From: Aureispira sp963837355
Lineage (GTDB): Bacteria > Bacteroidota > Bacteroidia > Chitinophagales > Saprospiraceae
Length of the DNA: 64,000 nt
Reading direction: 5' to 3'
Assembly: GCA_963837355.1 (NCBI GenBank)
Contig: CAWIMY010000007.1
Span: 1,302,001 to 1,366,000, forward strand
This document shows positions 27,944-37,210 of the stretch, piece by piece. The notes beneath the pieces are model-generated. The model ran no database searches. It was not told where the DNA came from and saw only the letters and a program-made list of their open reading frames with translations. How positions within the stretch are numbered: the stretch's first letter is position 1; the number at the start of each line of letters is the position of its first letter. The position numbers were made by a program, and so were the translations under genes.

Positions 27944-27996
27944 AAAAAAAGATACCTAGCATTTAGCAAATGCGTTATCGGTATCTTTATATTTTT
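27944..27996. terminator. Hairpin terminator between convergent genes
   Basis: aaagatacc and ggtatcttt enclose an inner gcatttagcaaatgc hairpin, with A and T runs at the ends. It lies between uvrC and the convergent gene 28115-29179. Confidence 0.75.
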
Positions 27997-28007
27997 GTAC
28001 TGCCTTG

Positions 28008-28023
28008 GCACGTTGCAACGTGC
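28008..28023. other. Perfect 16-bp palindrome
   Basis: gcacgttgcaacgtgc is self-complementary without a loop. It lies just beyond the convergent terminator. No T-tract follows. Confidence 0.35.
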
Positions 28024-28114
28024 TTAAAAGCTTATGTTGCCTATTAATGGCGCGGTTATTAAAAGGTAACCGCTTTCGCTAAAAAAAATTAAAAAAAGAT
28101 AAGCCCTAAGATGA

Positions 28115-29179
28115 CTATTGGTTTTTGTGAGCCAAATGCTCTTGATACGCTTGTTCTAGGCTAGGGTGGAAGTGGACTTCTGTTAGGTGTTCTAACTGAT
28201 CTAACTGCTCAAAAAAGGAGACTTGATGTTCTAAAGTAGAGCGGTCAATGTGCAAGACTTTTAGATTAGGGAGTTTGTGTAAGGCAATGTCTAAATTCAA
28301 TTCTAGCCCGCTAATGTACAGCTCCTCTAATTGAACCAAGGTGAAAAAATAAAAGCCCCTTGTTGGCGTAGGAGACGCGTAAGTCGCCTGCTCCTCTAGC
28401 ACAACGACGATTTTTTTTAGGTGGGGCAATTGTTTGATTAAGCGCCAAGCCGCTTTGCTCACGCTATTGATGCCCAAAAATTCTAAGGTGCGCAAATTTT
28501 CTAGTAGCTCAAAACCCATTGGAAGGCGGATTTGCTCATTGTTGCCATAAAATTCGGCTCCTTCTAACGTAAATTGCTCCACTTCCTGCAAAGGCTTAAA
28601 AATCAGATTAAACGCGGCGGTATGTGGTTGGGCAATGACTTGCTGAATCGGTTTCCACGCGATTAAATCCTCTAATAACAACCCATCAAAAGGCTTGACA
28701 ATAACGGTTGTTCCCAAAACACGCGGTGTCCAATAGGTACGCGCTTTTTTCTCGCGTTGTGCAGCGGGCAGCGCGGCAATGGCCTTGGTGTATAATTGCA
28801 AGTAGCGGTCTTTGCCTTGGCTTAATTGATACCAAACCTCCGTAACCAACAGCACGTCAAATTCTGTCTCTTCTAGTTCTTCCAAATAGGGTTCTAGTTC
28901 AAGTTGCTTTAAATAGCTGTTGGCTTTATTTAGCAACTGTCGAGTCTTTTTATTACTTTTTTTATGCAAGATTTTCTTCGCCAACTTGGCTATCTCTTGA
29001 TCTATGTCTAGGTATTGGTAATAACTGTAGGTGCCCAGCAGGATAGAAAGTAAGGCAGTCGGGAGTTGGGCTTGTTGCTGGAGGAGTTGAAGCCCTAGCA
29101 GGCAATTATTACGCTCCTCGCTTTGTAATAAGAGTTGTAAATTATCGACTTGTTCTGCGGACAGAGCGGTGTCATCCAT
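28115..29179 (-). CDS. Leucine-rich-repeat-like protein of unknown function (354 aa)
   Basis: A soluble protein without signal peptide. The first ~150 residues are helical (LLQSEERNNCLLGLQLLQQQ). The C-terminal ~150 contain irregular LRRs (LRTLEFLGINSV, LEELYISGLEL, LKVLHIDRSTLEHQ). Probably a cytoplasmic protein-interaction scaffold. It lies 26 bp downstream of the ABC ATPase gene and may be cotranscribed with it. Confidence 0.75.
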   Translation of the reverse strand: MDDTALSAEQVDNLQLLLQSEERNNCLLGLQLLQQQAQLPTALLSILLGTYSYYQYLDIDQEIAKLAKKILHKKSNKKTRQLLNKANSYLKQLELEPYLEELEETEFDVLLVTEVWYQLSQGKDRYLQLYTKAIAALPAAQREKKARTYWTPRVLGTTVIVKPFDGLLLEDLIAWKPIQQVIAQPHTAAFNLIFKPLQEVEQFTLEGAEFYGNNEQIRLPMGFELLENLRTLEFLGINSVSKAAWRLIKQLPHLKKIVVVLEEQATYASPTPTRGFYFFTLVQLEELYISGLELNLDIALHKLPNLKVLHIDRSTLEHQVSFFEQLDQLEHLTEVHFHPSLEQAYQEHLAHKNQ

Positions 29180-29205
29180 AAACTAAAGGTAGGGTGAGAA
29201 AGCGG

Positions 29206-29871
29206 TTATTGACTAATAATTAAACCATCTTTGAGTCGAATGGTTCGTTTGGTCTTAGCAGCAATATCTTCCTCGTGCGTTACCAAGAGTAGGGTCTTTC
29301 CCTCGTCGTTAAAGGTCTTAAATAAATCCATCACATCATAAGAAGTCTGCGTATCCAACGCCCCTGTAGGCTCATCTGCCAAGATGATTTTGGGCTCCGA
29401 AATCAATGCTCTTGCAATGGCAACCCGCTGCTGCTGTCCCCCTGACAATTCACTAGGGTGGTGGTTGGCCCAATCTTTTAGCCCTACTTTATCTAAAAAA
29501 TCGACCGCTCGGGCATGCCGTTCTTTGCGGGGCACCTTTTGGTAATACAAGGGCAGCGCTACATTTTCAGCGGCAGTTTTGAAAGGCAGCAAATTAAACG
29601 ATTGGAAAATAAAACCGATGAGCTGGTTGCGGTAGTGCGCCGCTTGGGTTTGGGAGAGATTTTTTATGAGAATGCCGTCCAAGTGGTATTCGCCTAGGGT
29701 ATAGCTGTCTAGAATGCCCATAATATTGAGCAAAGTAGACTTGCCCGAGCCCGAAGAGCCCATAATAGAGACAAATTCTCCTTGACCAATAAACAGGTCA
29801 ATACCTTTGAGTACTTCGATAGAACTTTGACCAATCTTATAAGACTTGCGGATGTTTTTGAGAGAGAGCAT
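29206..29871 (-). CDS. ABC transporter ATP-binding protein (MacB/LolD type)
   Basis: A 221-aa ATPase: Walker A GSSGSGKST (~38-46), Q-loop, signature LSGGQQQR, Walker B IILADEPTGALD and H-loop THEED. The short length and DEPTGALD sequence are typical of the LolD/MacB/FtsE-like type VII ABC group, which drive mechanotransmission across the envelope. No permease gene is adjacent, so its partner must lie elsewhere. Confidence 0.93.
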   Translation of the reverse strand: MLSLKNIRKSYKIGQSSIEVLKGIDLFIGQGEFVSIMGSSGSGKSTLLNIMGILDSYTLGEYHLDGILIKNLSQTQAAHYRNQLIGFIFQSFNLLPFKTAAENVALPLYYQKVPRKERHARAVDFLDKVGLKDWANHHPSELSGGQQQRVAIARALISEPKIILADEPTGALDTQTSYDVMDLFKTFNDEGKTLLLVTHEEDIAAKTKRTIRLKDGLIISQ

Positions 29872-29981
29872 AAAGCAGATTAAAAATCAAGTAGGAATAA
29901 AACAGCGATCATTTAGAGCGACGAAGATACGTAATAGGAATGCCTGCTGCAAATTCTAAACCAGTTCCTAGTGCAATTAAA

Positions 29982-30036
29982 AAACCTCCATTTCTGTGGA
30001 GCCGTTTTATACACAGCCCTACAGAAATAGAGGTTC
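29982..30036 (-). terminator. Long hairpin terminator for the thioredoxin gene
   Basis: aacctccatttctgt (29983-29997) and acagaaatagaggtt (30021-30035) form a 15-bp stem with one G-T. On the minus strand it is followed by a T-run, 27 bp beyond the stop at 30063. Confidence 0.7.
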
Positions 30037-30062
30037 TAAAAAATAGCGTATGCGCACAAAAA

Positions 30063-30572
30063 CTATTCCGCAGCTTCTGCAATTTTTTCTCCTAATTCTT
30101 CTTCATCACCAGGCTTGTAACCGGAGTGACTATAGATAATATTGCCTTTCGCATCCAATAAAATGGTGTAAGGACAAGCATTGAAACCTAAGGCTTGATA
30201 AGCGCTGTTGTCGGGATTGCAAAAGACAGTATAGCCCCAGCCTTTAGAGTCAACCATTCCTTTAACGCGTGGCTTCGTACGGCTATCGTCCATGCTGACG
30301 GCAATAAACTCAATGTCGTATTCCTCTTGCCAATCTGCTAAATAATCGCTGTTAATCATGTCCAATTCCTCTTTGCAAGGCTTGCACCAAGTCGCCCAAA
30401 AATTAACAACCGTAATTTTGCCTTTTTCAGCAACGTATTCTTTTAAGTTGATCTTTTGACCAGCCATTGTTTCCATAGAGAGGGTCTGTGGCAGTTCTTT
30501 TTGAGCCATCAGGCTACTAGCACTACAGAAAAGAATTAAAAAAGCGGCAGATAAGATGTTCAGTAATTTCAT
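30063..30572 (-). CDS. Periplasmic TlpA-like thioredoxin/thiol-disulfide oxidoreductase
   Basis: A signal peptide (MKLLNILSAAFLILFCSASS) precedes a thioredoxin fold with active site WCKPC in VVNFWATWCKPCKEEL, an AhpC/TSA-like insertion and cis-Pro in ACPYTILL. The length of 169 aa fits TlpA/ResA. It probably reduces or isomerises Cys in exported proteins. It is divergent from a DUF6029 gene, and this pairing may be functional. Confidence 0.92.
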   Translation of the reverse strand: MKLLNILSAAFLILFCSASSLMAQKELPQTLSMETMAGQKINLKEYVAEKGKITVVNFWATWCKPCKEELDMINSDYLADWQEEYDIEFIAVSMDDSRTKPRVKGMVDSKGWGYTVFCNPDNSAYQALGFNACPYTILLDAKGNIIYSHSGYKPGDEEELGEKIAEAAE

Positions 30573-30918
30573 AACAGTGGATTAAAACGAAAATTAAGAA
30601 AGGGAAGAAAGCCACCCTAAAAAAGGAATTGTTAACGCGGCTATACGAGCTCTACATTCAATAGCTATGCCAAGTTAGGAAATTAAAATCAAATTTTGAC
30701 GCAAAGCCTATGGATAAATTAAACTATCTTCATACTTTAGTACGACAGAAAATTGTTTTGAAAAGAACAACAATTCTGCAAGGGCTGTCGTCAATTTGTT
30801 ATTTTTATGACAATAGCCCCCACACACTCCCGATATCCCCAACCAAAGGGCAGGAGGGCAACTCCCGAAACGGGTTGTACGCTCGGCTCCTTTCACTAAT
30901 CGGAAAAACAATCATTGT
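30573..30918. other. Divergent intergenic region with a hairpin
   Basis: The region sits between the TlpA-like gene and the DUF6029 gene. It holds an imperfect inverted repeat (gggctgtcgtca, 30783-30794, with tgacaatagccc, 30810-30821) and a GC-richer patch (30835-30895). It resembles no known riboswitch that I can name. No coding frame is convincing. Confidence 0.4.
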
Positions 30919-32583
30919 ATGCAATTAAGATTACTATTGTTAGGCTTGCTTCTCAGTGCAGCAACGTTGGTTCAAGCGCAAGAGCCTACGGCTAATAAAT
31001 TGGGTACCCTGACGGGTGATTTTGAAACGCTGACGAATTTTTTTATCCGCGATTCGATTATTGGCGCGGCCAATACCCCACAGTACGACCGCCAAAAATT
31101 TGGTACAAGCAACTGGCTGACCTTGAATTATAACATTATGGGCTTCGATATTGGGGTGCGCTTTGATGCGTATTATAATTCTAACCTTATTGATCCCTTA
31201 GATTCTTACTCGGCGTTGGGGTTGGGGCGCTGGCACATTCGCAAGCGTATTCACAACCTAGATATTACAGGGGGCTATTTTTATGACCAGATTGGCAATG
31301 GGACAATTTTCAGAGCGTACAATGCGCGGTATTTGCCAATTGACAACGCATTAGTGGGGGCGCGCTTGATTTATCACCTCACGGACAATTGGCAAGTAAA
31401 AGCGTTTGTTGGCCAGCAAAAAAAAGTAGAAAAGCAAGAGAATTTGTTTGAGAATTATCAACCGATTATTGCAGGCGCAGCAATTGATGGCTTTTTGTCG
31501 CTAGGAGAAGGGGAAAAGATGGTGACGCTCAGTCCAGGAGCAGGAGCTATACGCCGCACGTTGGACGACGAGAGCATGAACCAAGTCATCAACGACATTA
31601 GTTCTTACCAACCAGCCGATGTTTTTATTCCAAAATACACTACCTACGCTTTTTCTGCTTACAATACCCTGACTTGGGGCGGCTTTAACTGGTTTGTAGA
31701 AGGCGCGTACAAAACAGAAGAAGCCGTCAATGCACTCAATCCACGCGGCGTTTTAGAAAACAAAGCAGGCTACAACGTTTATACTTCGTTGAGTTATTCT
31801 AGAAAAGGTTTTTCAATTTTAGGACAATACAAGCGCACCGATCATTTCATTCTACGCACATCGCCTTTGCAGACTTTGACGCAAGGAATGATTGCCTATT
31901 TGCCTCCCATGGCGCGCCAAAATACTTATCGCTTAACTGCCCGTTACAATGCTGCAACTCAAGAAGTGGGCGAGCAGGCGGTACAGTTTGATGTTACTTG
32001 GGTGCCCATTCCTAATAAGCTAACCTTCAACGTCAATTTTTCTAACATTACCACCTTGGATTCCATCCAAGAAGCCCCCGCAAACATTGATGAGCCCAAG
32101 CTGCTCTACCGCGAAATCAACGGCAATGCCTACTGGAAAATCAATAAAAAAGCAAAGTTGATTGCAGGGGTACAGTTCCAGCAATACAACCAAGACCGCT
32201 ATGAGCAAAAGCCAGGGGTTCCGATGTTGACCGCCATCACACCCTACACAGAGTTGCGCCTACGTTTCAAAAAACGCCGCTCTTTGCGCATCGAACTTTC
32301 GTACATGCAAACAGAACAGGACTACGGTTCTTGGGCATTTGCTTTGGTCGAATTTAGTGCCAAGAATGTTACTTTATGGGCCTCTACTATGATTAATACC
32401 GTGTCTACAAAATACGACAACATTCAAGTGTTTTATGAGTTTGGAGCCAATTATACCCACGAAAGCAACCGCTTCGAACTCGCCTATAAGCGCCAAGTAG
32501 AGGGAATTGTTTGTACAGGAGGGGTATGCCGCTATCAACCCGCCTTCAACGGGGTACAGTTGAATGTAGTGTCCTCCTTTTAA
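30919..32583 (+). CDS. DUF6029-family outer membrane beta-barrel protein
   Basis: A 554-aa protein with signal peptide (MQLRLLLLGLLLSAATLVQA). The mature start LTGDFETLTNFFIRDS and GTSNWLTLNYN are typical of the DUF6029 family, and the amphipathic strands ending NGVQLNVVSSF indicate an outer-membrane beta-barrel with a terminal Phe. It is often found beside a TlpA-like thioredoxin in Bacteroidota, as here. The transported or bound substrate is unknown. Confidence 0.85.
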   Translation: MQLRLLLLGLLLSAATLVQAQEPTANKLGTLTGDFETLTNFFIRDSIIGAANTPQYDRQKFGTSNWLTLNYNIMGFDIGVRFDAYYNSNLIDPLDSYSALGLGRWHIRKRIHNLDITGGYFYDQIGNGTIFRAYNARYLPIDNALVGARLIYHLTDNWQVKAFVGQQKKVEKQENLFENYQPIIAGAAIDGFLSLGEGEKMVTLSPGAGAIRRTLDDESMNQVINDISSYQPADVFIPKYTTYAFSAYNTLTWGGFNWFVEGAYKTEEAVNALNPRGVLENKAGYNVYTSLSYSRKGFSILGQYKRTDHFILRTSPLQTLTQGMIAYLPPMARQNTYRLTARYNAATQEVGEQAVQFDVTWVPIPNKLTFNVNFSNITTLDSIQEAPANIDEPKLLYREINGNAYWKINKKAKLIAGVQFQQYNQDRYEQKPGVPMLTAITPYTELRLRFKKRRSLRIELSYMQTEQDYGSWAFALVEFSAKNVTLWASTMINTVSTKYDNIQVFYEFGANYTHESNRFELAYKRQVEGIVCTGGVCRYQPAFNGVQLNVVSSF

Positions 32584-32710
32584 GAAACAAATTGTTAATA
32601 CGATAAAAGGGATGGGCCAATGAACAGACCTGTCCCTTGTGTGATTTAAAGCATCCCCCTTATGACAATCTCCCCCCAGCACCTTACCCAAAGGCAAAAA
32701 AATTCTATCC

Positions 32711-32926
32711 ATGTTCTTATTCATGTCGGCTATTGTATTCAATTATATTGCGATCAAAATTTTACAAAACCTATCAGGAGAGAGCGGCGCTGTTGATTAT
32801 GGGCTCTTGTTTGCTTTTTTAGCGGCAGGTTTTGGGAGTTTGCTGTTGTCACAGCGGATTCGGGTGGTGAAGGAACGAAAAATCGAAATTAGTGGATTTG
32901 AAATAGAAAGTGTTGGTTATTATTAA
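32711..32926 (+). CDS. Small membrane protein (71 aa)
   Basis: Two hydrophobic helices (FMSAIVFNYIAIKIL and GLLFAFLAAGFGSLLL) and a basic then acidic C-terminal tail (RIRVVKERKIEISGFEIE). ATG 32711 lies 127 bp after the DUF6029 stop. Composition favours a real gene but no family is recognised. Confidence 0.55.
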   Translation: MFLFMSAIVFNYIAIKILQNLSGESGAVDYGLLFAFLAAGFGSLLLSQRIRVVKERKIEISGFEIESVGYY

Positions 32927-32939
32927 GTAGCTATTAGAA

Positions 32940-33990
32940 GAGAATAATTGATAGTTTTATCTATTGAGTAATGAATCAAAATAAACATTGTCTATTAAAA
33001 GATTCTACCAAGAAAAAATAAGGCATGGTGAGATAAGGAAAATGGGGTTTGGTACATCTAGGAAAAGTAAACCCAAAGTACAGCAATGGCGCATGTTGGT
33101 ATCTTTTCCAAAATGAGAAATAGAAACTGTCATTTGGAGCTTAGTCTACCTAACGAGATTGTTACTCGTAAGGAAGATCATTAATGACGAAGGAGAACCA
33201 AAAGATAACAAATCTAGTTTTGTACGATGTATGCGAATGGAATTATATGATGTACAGTCTGCAGAAGCATTACAACGCTTTCTGAATACAGGAGATGTCA
33301 GAGTATGACCAACAGAACAGATTGAGGGAACAGTAAATCATCTTTGGGGGGCATTCTAGAATCAGATCAAGCAGAGATATTTTCAGCGCGAGAAGTAATT
33401 TATAGAGAGTCAGAACGTTGATCATTTAATGACTCATGACTGGAATTTTGGCAATAGAATAGAATATTTATTCTCCTTGCACTATTAAAATTTTAAGGAT
33501 TCAATCCCAAATAGTTCCAACAGGGCGTGCTTCTTTCAGTTTGAATTCGATGGAAAAGAGAAGATTGTTTAGAATTTGAAGTTGCTAGGCTAAAAGATGT
33601 GAAAGTTATGTTATGTTGGTAGTACCATGAGAGAATTAATTCTCAGAAGAAATAGAAGAAGCAAATAATATATTATTTTATGTCATGTAGCAAGCTAATT
33701 AGGTGACGAATTATTGTCTAGAGCGGATAAAAAGCGCAAATGGAAACCAATCGGCTATTTCTATTTCCAAAGGAGTATCATGTATAGTGAAGGAGTAAAG
33801 GAGAGACATATGCTGTTTTGAGTCGAGATGAAAATAAGGCAGTTTGGCATAAGCGCAGGAAGTGTAGAGCAAAAGTACTTTGTAGAATATGATCCTACAG
33901 TCCGAATATCTACTACAGTTGAGTATTAGACGTAAAGAAAACGTTATTATCAAGAAGTAAAAAGCTACAATTAACACGTAGGTGCGAAGA
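32940..33990 (+). pseudogene. Decayed coding region
   Basis: No long frame exists on either strand, but several plus-strand stretches read like protein interrupted by stops and shifts: KSSFVRCMRMELYDVQSAEA with LQRFLNTGDV near 33210-33295, FQFEFDGKEKI near 33540, and SAGSVEQKYFVEYDPTVRIS near 33855-33915. The region is AT-richer than its neighbours. I read it as the remains of one or two genes of unknown family. The 95-aa minus frame here is antisense to these remnants. Confidence 0.4.
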
Positions 33991-34056
33991 TAGTTCATCC
34001 ATAGATCTATACCTTTTTGAACGATTCTCTATTGTTCACTTTTTGCCCTTATATAA

Positions 34057-35226
34057 TCACCCCTGCATCGCTAACCAAGCCATCAAGCCCGCACCCACCT
34101 CCAAACAGCGCTCATCCACATCAAACGTTGAGGTGTGCAAGCCCGTTCCATTGGGGTTTTGTACGCCCAAGCGATAAAAGCAAGCAGGCAGCTGCTGCGA
34201 ATAAGCCGCAAAATCCTCACCGCCCATCCGCGCGGGCAAATCCACTACATTTTCTGCACCCAAGTAAGTAGTCATATTTTGCCGTACCTTCGCGGTTAAT
34301 TGCTCGTCGTTTTTTAAAAAGGGATAGCCTTTGGCAATAGTGACCTCGCAGTGGCCGCCCATACTGGCGCAAAAGGCCTGTGCCGACTCTTGCAGCCACG
34401 CGTGTGCTTTTGTGCGCCATTCCTCGTCAAAGGTGCGGAGCGTGCCCCAAATGATGACCTTTTCAGGAATAATATTGGTCGCGCCACCATCCGAAAAGAT
34501 TTTTCCAAAACTCAGAACAGTCGGCATTAATGGATCAGCGCGGCGGCTAACCAGTTGTTGTAAATAGACTAAGAGGTGCGACGCCATCAAAATAGTATCG
34601 ACACATTGATGCGGGCGGGCACCGTGGCCGCCTTTGCCGTGGACGGTCAAATAAATTTCATCGGCCGAGGCCATAAACAAGCCCGATTTGATGCCTACTT
34701 TACCCACCTCGAGCAACGGCTCTACATGCTGCCCCAAGATGGCCTCCGCAGGAAATTGCTCGAACAAGCCTTCTTCTAACAATAAAGACGCGCCGCCAGG
34801 TAATTTCTCCTCTCCTGGCTGAAAAATTAATTGGATGGTGCCTCTCCACTCGTCGCGCAAGCTATGCAATAGCTGTGCCGCGCCGAGCAGGCAGGTTGTG
34901 TGCACATCGTGCCCGCAGGCGTGCATGACACCATCTACTTGGGAGCGATACGGCACCTCATTGGTTTCTTGAATGGGTAAGGCATCTAAATCGGCGCGTA
35001 GGGCGAGGCGGCGGCTATTGGGTTCCCGGCCTGTTAGCGTAGCGACAACGCCCGTTCCTGCCATGACACGGCTTGGAATGCCCCAACTATGCAATTGTTG
35101 TTGAACAAACCGACAAGTTTGGTGCTCTTGAAACGAGAGTTCGGGATGTTGGTGCAAGTGGCGGCGGATGTCAATGAATGCCGATAAATTTTTTTTAGCA
35201 GCTTGCTGAACTTTTTTTTCTAACAT
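34057..35226 (-). CDS. M20-family amidohydrolase (hippurate/N-acyl-amino-acid hydrolase type)
   Basis: The start at ATG 35226 (MLEKKVQQAAKKNLSAFIDI) gives 389 aa. RRHLHQHPELSFQEHQT is the typical N terminus. Metal ligands are visible in MHACGHDVHT, the catalytic/metal Glu pair in FQPGEEKLPGGASLLLEEG, then LGQHVEP and a C-terminal GLHTSTFDV. A dimerisation/lid domain lies in between. It hydrolyses N-acyl amino acids; the exact substrate is not evident. The frame is open upstream to 35286 but lacks homology there. Confidence 0.92.
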   Translation of the reverse strand: MLEKKVQQAAKKNLSAFIDIRRHLHQHPELSFQEHQTCRFVQQQLHSWGIPSRVMAGTGVVATLTGREPNSRRLALRADLDALPIQETNEVPYRSQVDGVMHACGHDVHTTCLLGAAQLLHSLRDEWRGTIQLIFQPGEEKLPGGASLLLEEGLFEQFPAEAILGQHVEPLLEVGKVGIKSGLFMASADEIYLTVHGKGGHGARPHQCVDTILMASHLLVYLQQLVSRRADPLMPTVLSFGKIFSDGGATNIIPEKVIIWGTLRTFDEEWRTKAHAWLQESAQAFCASMGGHCEVTIAKGYPFLKNDEQLTAKVRQNMTTYLGAENVVDLPARMGGEDFAAYSQQLPACFYRLGVQNPNGTGLHTSTFDVDERCLEVGAGLMAWLAMQG

Positions 35227-35348
35227 TGGGTTAGTGGTATTGTCGGCTATGAAGCACAAAGTGAAGGCCTTATAAACAGGCGCCAAATGGTTGCAAGAAC
35301 CAAGATGAAGTTTTTTTTAGAAAAATGCTTTTTTTTTGGTTCAAAATT

Positions 35349-35378
35349 TTTGAATTCACACACTTTGACTTATATTTG
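35349..35378 (+). promoter_or_regulatory. Bacteroidota promoter for the tRNA pair
   Basis: TTTG at 35349-35352 and TATATTTG at 35371-35378 are separated by 18 bp, matching the TTTG-N19-TAnnTTTG consensus. The tRNA-Ser gene begins 11 bp later. Confidence 0.75.
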
Positions 35379-35388
35379 CATCGCACTA

Positions 35389-35479
35389 GGAGGGATGGGT
35401 GAGTGGCTGAAACCACCAGTTTGCTAAACTGGCGTACCTTGAAAGGGTACCGCGGGTTCGAATCCCGCTTCCTCCGCCA
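35389..35479 (+). tRNA. tRNA-Ser (GCT)
   Basis: Acceptor GGAGGGA pairs with TTCCTCC. The anticodon loop TTGCTAA gives GCT, reading AGC/AGU. There is a long variable arm (GTACCTTGAAAGGGTAC) as required for Ser, T-arm GGGTTCGAATCCC, and encoded CCA. Confidence 0.97.
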
Positions 35480-35507
35480 TCTTTGAGTTACCGCATATAG
35501 TTAGTTT

Positions 35508-35582
35508 CGGGGTTTGGCGCAGTCCGGTTAGCGCACCGCGTTTGGGACGCGGGGGCCGTAGGTTCGAATCCTGCAACCCCGA
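35508..35582 (+). tRNA. tRNA-Pro (TGG)
   Basis: Acceptor CGGGGTT pairs with AACCCCG. The anticodon stem CCGCG/CGCGG encloses loop TTTGGGA, anticodon TGG. The T-arm contains GGTTCGAATCC. CCA is not encoded. It is cotranscribed with tRNA-Ser 28 bp upstream. Confidence 0.96.
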
Positions 35583-35594
35583 CTAAACTTTACA

Positions 35595-35632
35595 ACGCAT
35601 CAATAGGAACTTTCCTGTTGGTGCGTTTTTTT
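35595..35632 (+). terminator. Terminator of the tRNA operon
   Basis: acgcatcaatagga and tcctgttggtgcgt form a stem with G-T pairs, followed by seven T, 13 bp after tRNA-Pro. Confidence 0.85.
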
Positions 35633-35894
35633 GTTGGGGGAGGTATGCCACCCAACTCCCCAAAAGACAACAAAGAAGACTACGCACCAAGGACAACAAG
35701 CCTGTTGTTTATAGAACGCCGCCAATAAAATTTTCTTTTTGGCATACATTTCTCTATACCAAAAGAGTTAAAGTAGGCAAATTTGCTGCACGCCCTACTT
35801 TGATGAATTGAAAAATGTACAGGTGTTGTTTTTTTGCTATATTTGTGCTCTTATTGTTTTATCCTTCTTCCCATTTACCAAAAGCTCCCAAATA
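35633..35894. other. Intergenic region after the tRNAs
   Basis: It contains no RNA or coding sequence that I can support. The open frame of the next gene extends back to 35808, but a signal peptide starts at 35895, leaving this as upstream region. Confidence 0.4.
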
Positions 35895-37172
35895 ATGGCC
35901 GATTTCCAATACATTCTAAAGACCTTTCTTCTAATAAGTTGTTTTTTGTTAACTGGCCTTGTGCAGGGGCAAAGCTTACAAGACTTAGAGCGCCAAATTG
36001 AAGACAAAGAACAGCAGATCGAAAATTTAGAGAAACAAATTAGTGTCAATAATAGTAGACGCAATACCGCTGCTAATACTAGTTTAGAACGGCAGATAGA
36101 AGGATACGAGCAGGAGATTCAGTTGTTGCTTCAAAAGATAAAAAATCTACAGCAAGGCGATGGGGGGAGCTCCAATGATTGTGAGTTAGAAATTCTATCC
36201 TACAAAAAGGAAATAGCAGCGACGGAGGCCATTGTAGATCGTTTGGAAACAGAAAATGCAGACCTCAACAAAGAAATTCAACGCTTGACAATGGAAGGCG
36301 GAGGAAGTGCTGAAATAGAACGTCTGCGCGAAAAAGTAAGGAAGCAACAAGAAGAGGTAAACACGCTAAAAGGCCAAATTAAAGGCTATCAAAAACGCGC
36401 TAGAACTTCTAGCTCCACGACGAGTTCTTCTTCCAGTGCCTCCTTGGCGCAAGTGAGTCAGCTAGAGCGACAAGTCGCCCGCTTGGAGCGCGATAAAGAA
36501 AGCTTGCGCCAACAATTGAGAAACAACAAACAATCCAACAAAAGACAACCTCGCAATAATTTTAGCGAACACGACTTTCAAAAACAATTTGTTGGTCAAA
36601 ATGCAACTAATTTTCTAATAGGCTACCGTTATACACTTTTGCCTCGCCTCAACTACAAAGAAGCGCCGAGTATCTATCAAGGGTCGGAGCGCGCAGGCAC
36701 CTTGACTTCTACGCCCGACCAACAAACCGCAGGGCACAACGGCTACTTGGGCATAGAACGTCTTTGGCATGGCCGTACTGTTGGTGGAAATATTGGCTTG
36801 TCGGCCAATTATGGGTACAACAACCAAGAAGACCTTACTTACAATATGGTCGGCGGCCAGCTTGGCGGAGAGTTGACCATTCTACCCTTGCGAATGGGGT
36901 TGCGGCTGTCAGGAACAGGGGGGTATCTTTGGGGAGCCGTACGCAACCACGATATGCTGTTGGATGATGGAACTACCATTAGTAATCCTAAAATGAGTAC
37001 AATGGTTTGGGGCTGGGAAGCCAAGTTGCGGGTTTATATCTCTAGAATGGCGGCTTTTACAGGTTCGATAGGAGCCGATTATCCAATTTCTATGGAAGGG
37101 CAGATGGGGTTTTGGGATACCTCATTGAAGTTTGGGGTGGGTATCGATGTCCTGATTCCAACAACGCGCTAG
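35895..37172 (+). CDS. Exported coiled-coil protein with C-terminal envelope domain
   Basis: ATG 35895 begins a signal peptide (MADFQYILKTFLLISCFLLT...VQGQS), giving 425 aa. Residues ~22-220 are heptad-rich coiled coil (LERQIEDKEQQIENLEKQI, EIERLREKVRKQQEEVNTLK) broken by a Ser/Thr-rich hinge. The C-terminal ~180 residues are strand-rich and end in KFGVGIDVLIPTTR, like a small outer-membrane beta-barrel. It starts a run of co-directional envelope genes. Confidence 0.75.
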   Translation: MADFQYILKTFLLISCFLLTGLVQGQSLQDLERQIEDKEQQIENLEKQISVNNSRRNTAANTSLERQIEGYEQEIQLLLQKIKNLQQGDGGSSNDCELEILSYKKEIAATEAIVDRLETENADLNKEIQRLTMEGGGSAEIERLREKVRKQQEEVNTLKGQIKGYQKRARTSSSTTSSSSSASLAQVSQLERQVARLERDKESLRQQLRNNKQSNKRQPRNNFSEHDFQKQFVGQNATNFLIGYRYTLLPRLNYKEAPSIYQGSERAGTLTSTPDQQTAGHNGYLGIERLWHGRTVGGNIGLSANYGYNNQEDLTYNMVGGQLGGELTILPLRMGLRLSGTGGYLWGAVRNHDMLLDDGTTISNPKMSTMVWGWEAKLRVYISRMAAFTGSIGADYPISMEGQMGFWDTSLKFGVGIDVLIPTTR

Positions 37173-37210
37173 AACGCCTATTTTTGACCATACTTAACGA
37201 ACGCCTCTCC

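Noticed and set aside
30700..30918. Riboswitch upstream of the DUF6029 gene
   Set aside because: A hairpin is present but no conserved core of cobalamin, TPP, SAM or other known riboswitch is recognisable.
33711..33998. 95-codon minus-strand frame in the decayed region
   Set aside because: It is antisense to plus-strand fragments with better coding character, has unusual composition and no start context. Treated as chance.
35388..35582. tRNA pair as an integration site for a mobile island
   Set aside because: No duplicated tRNA 3' end, integrase or phage gene was found on either side.
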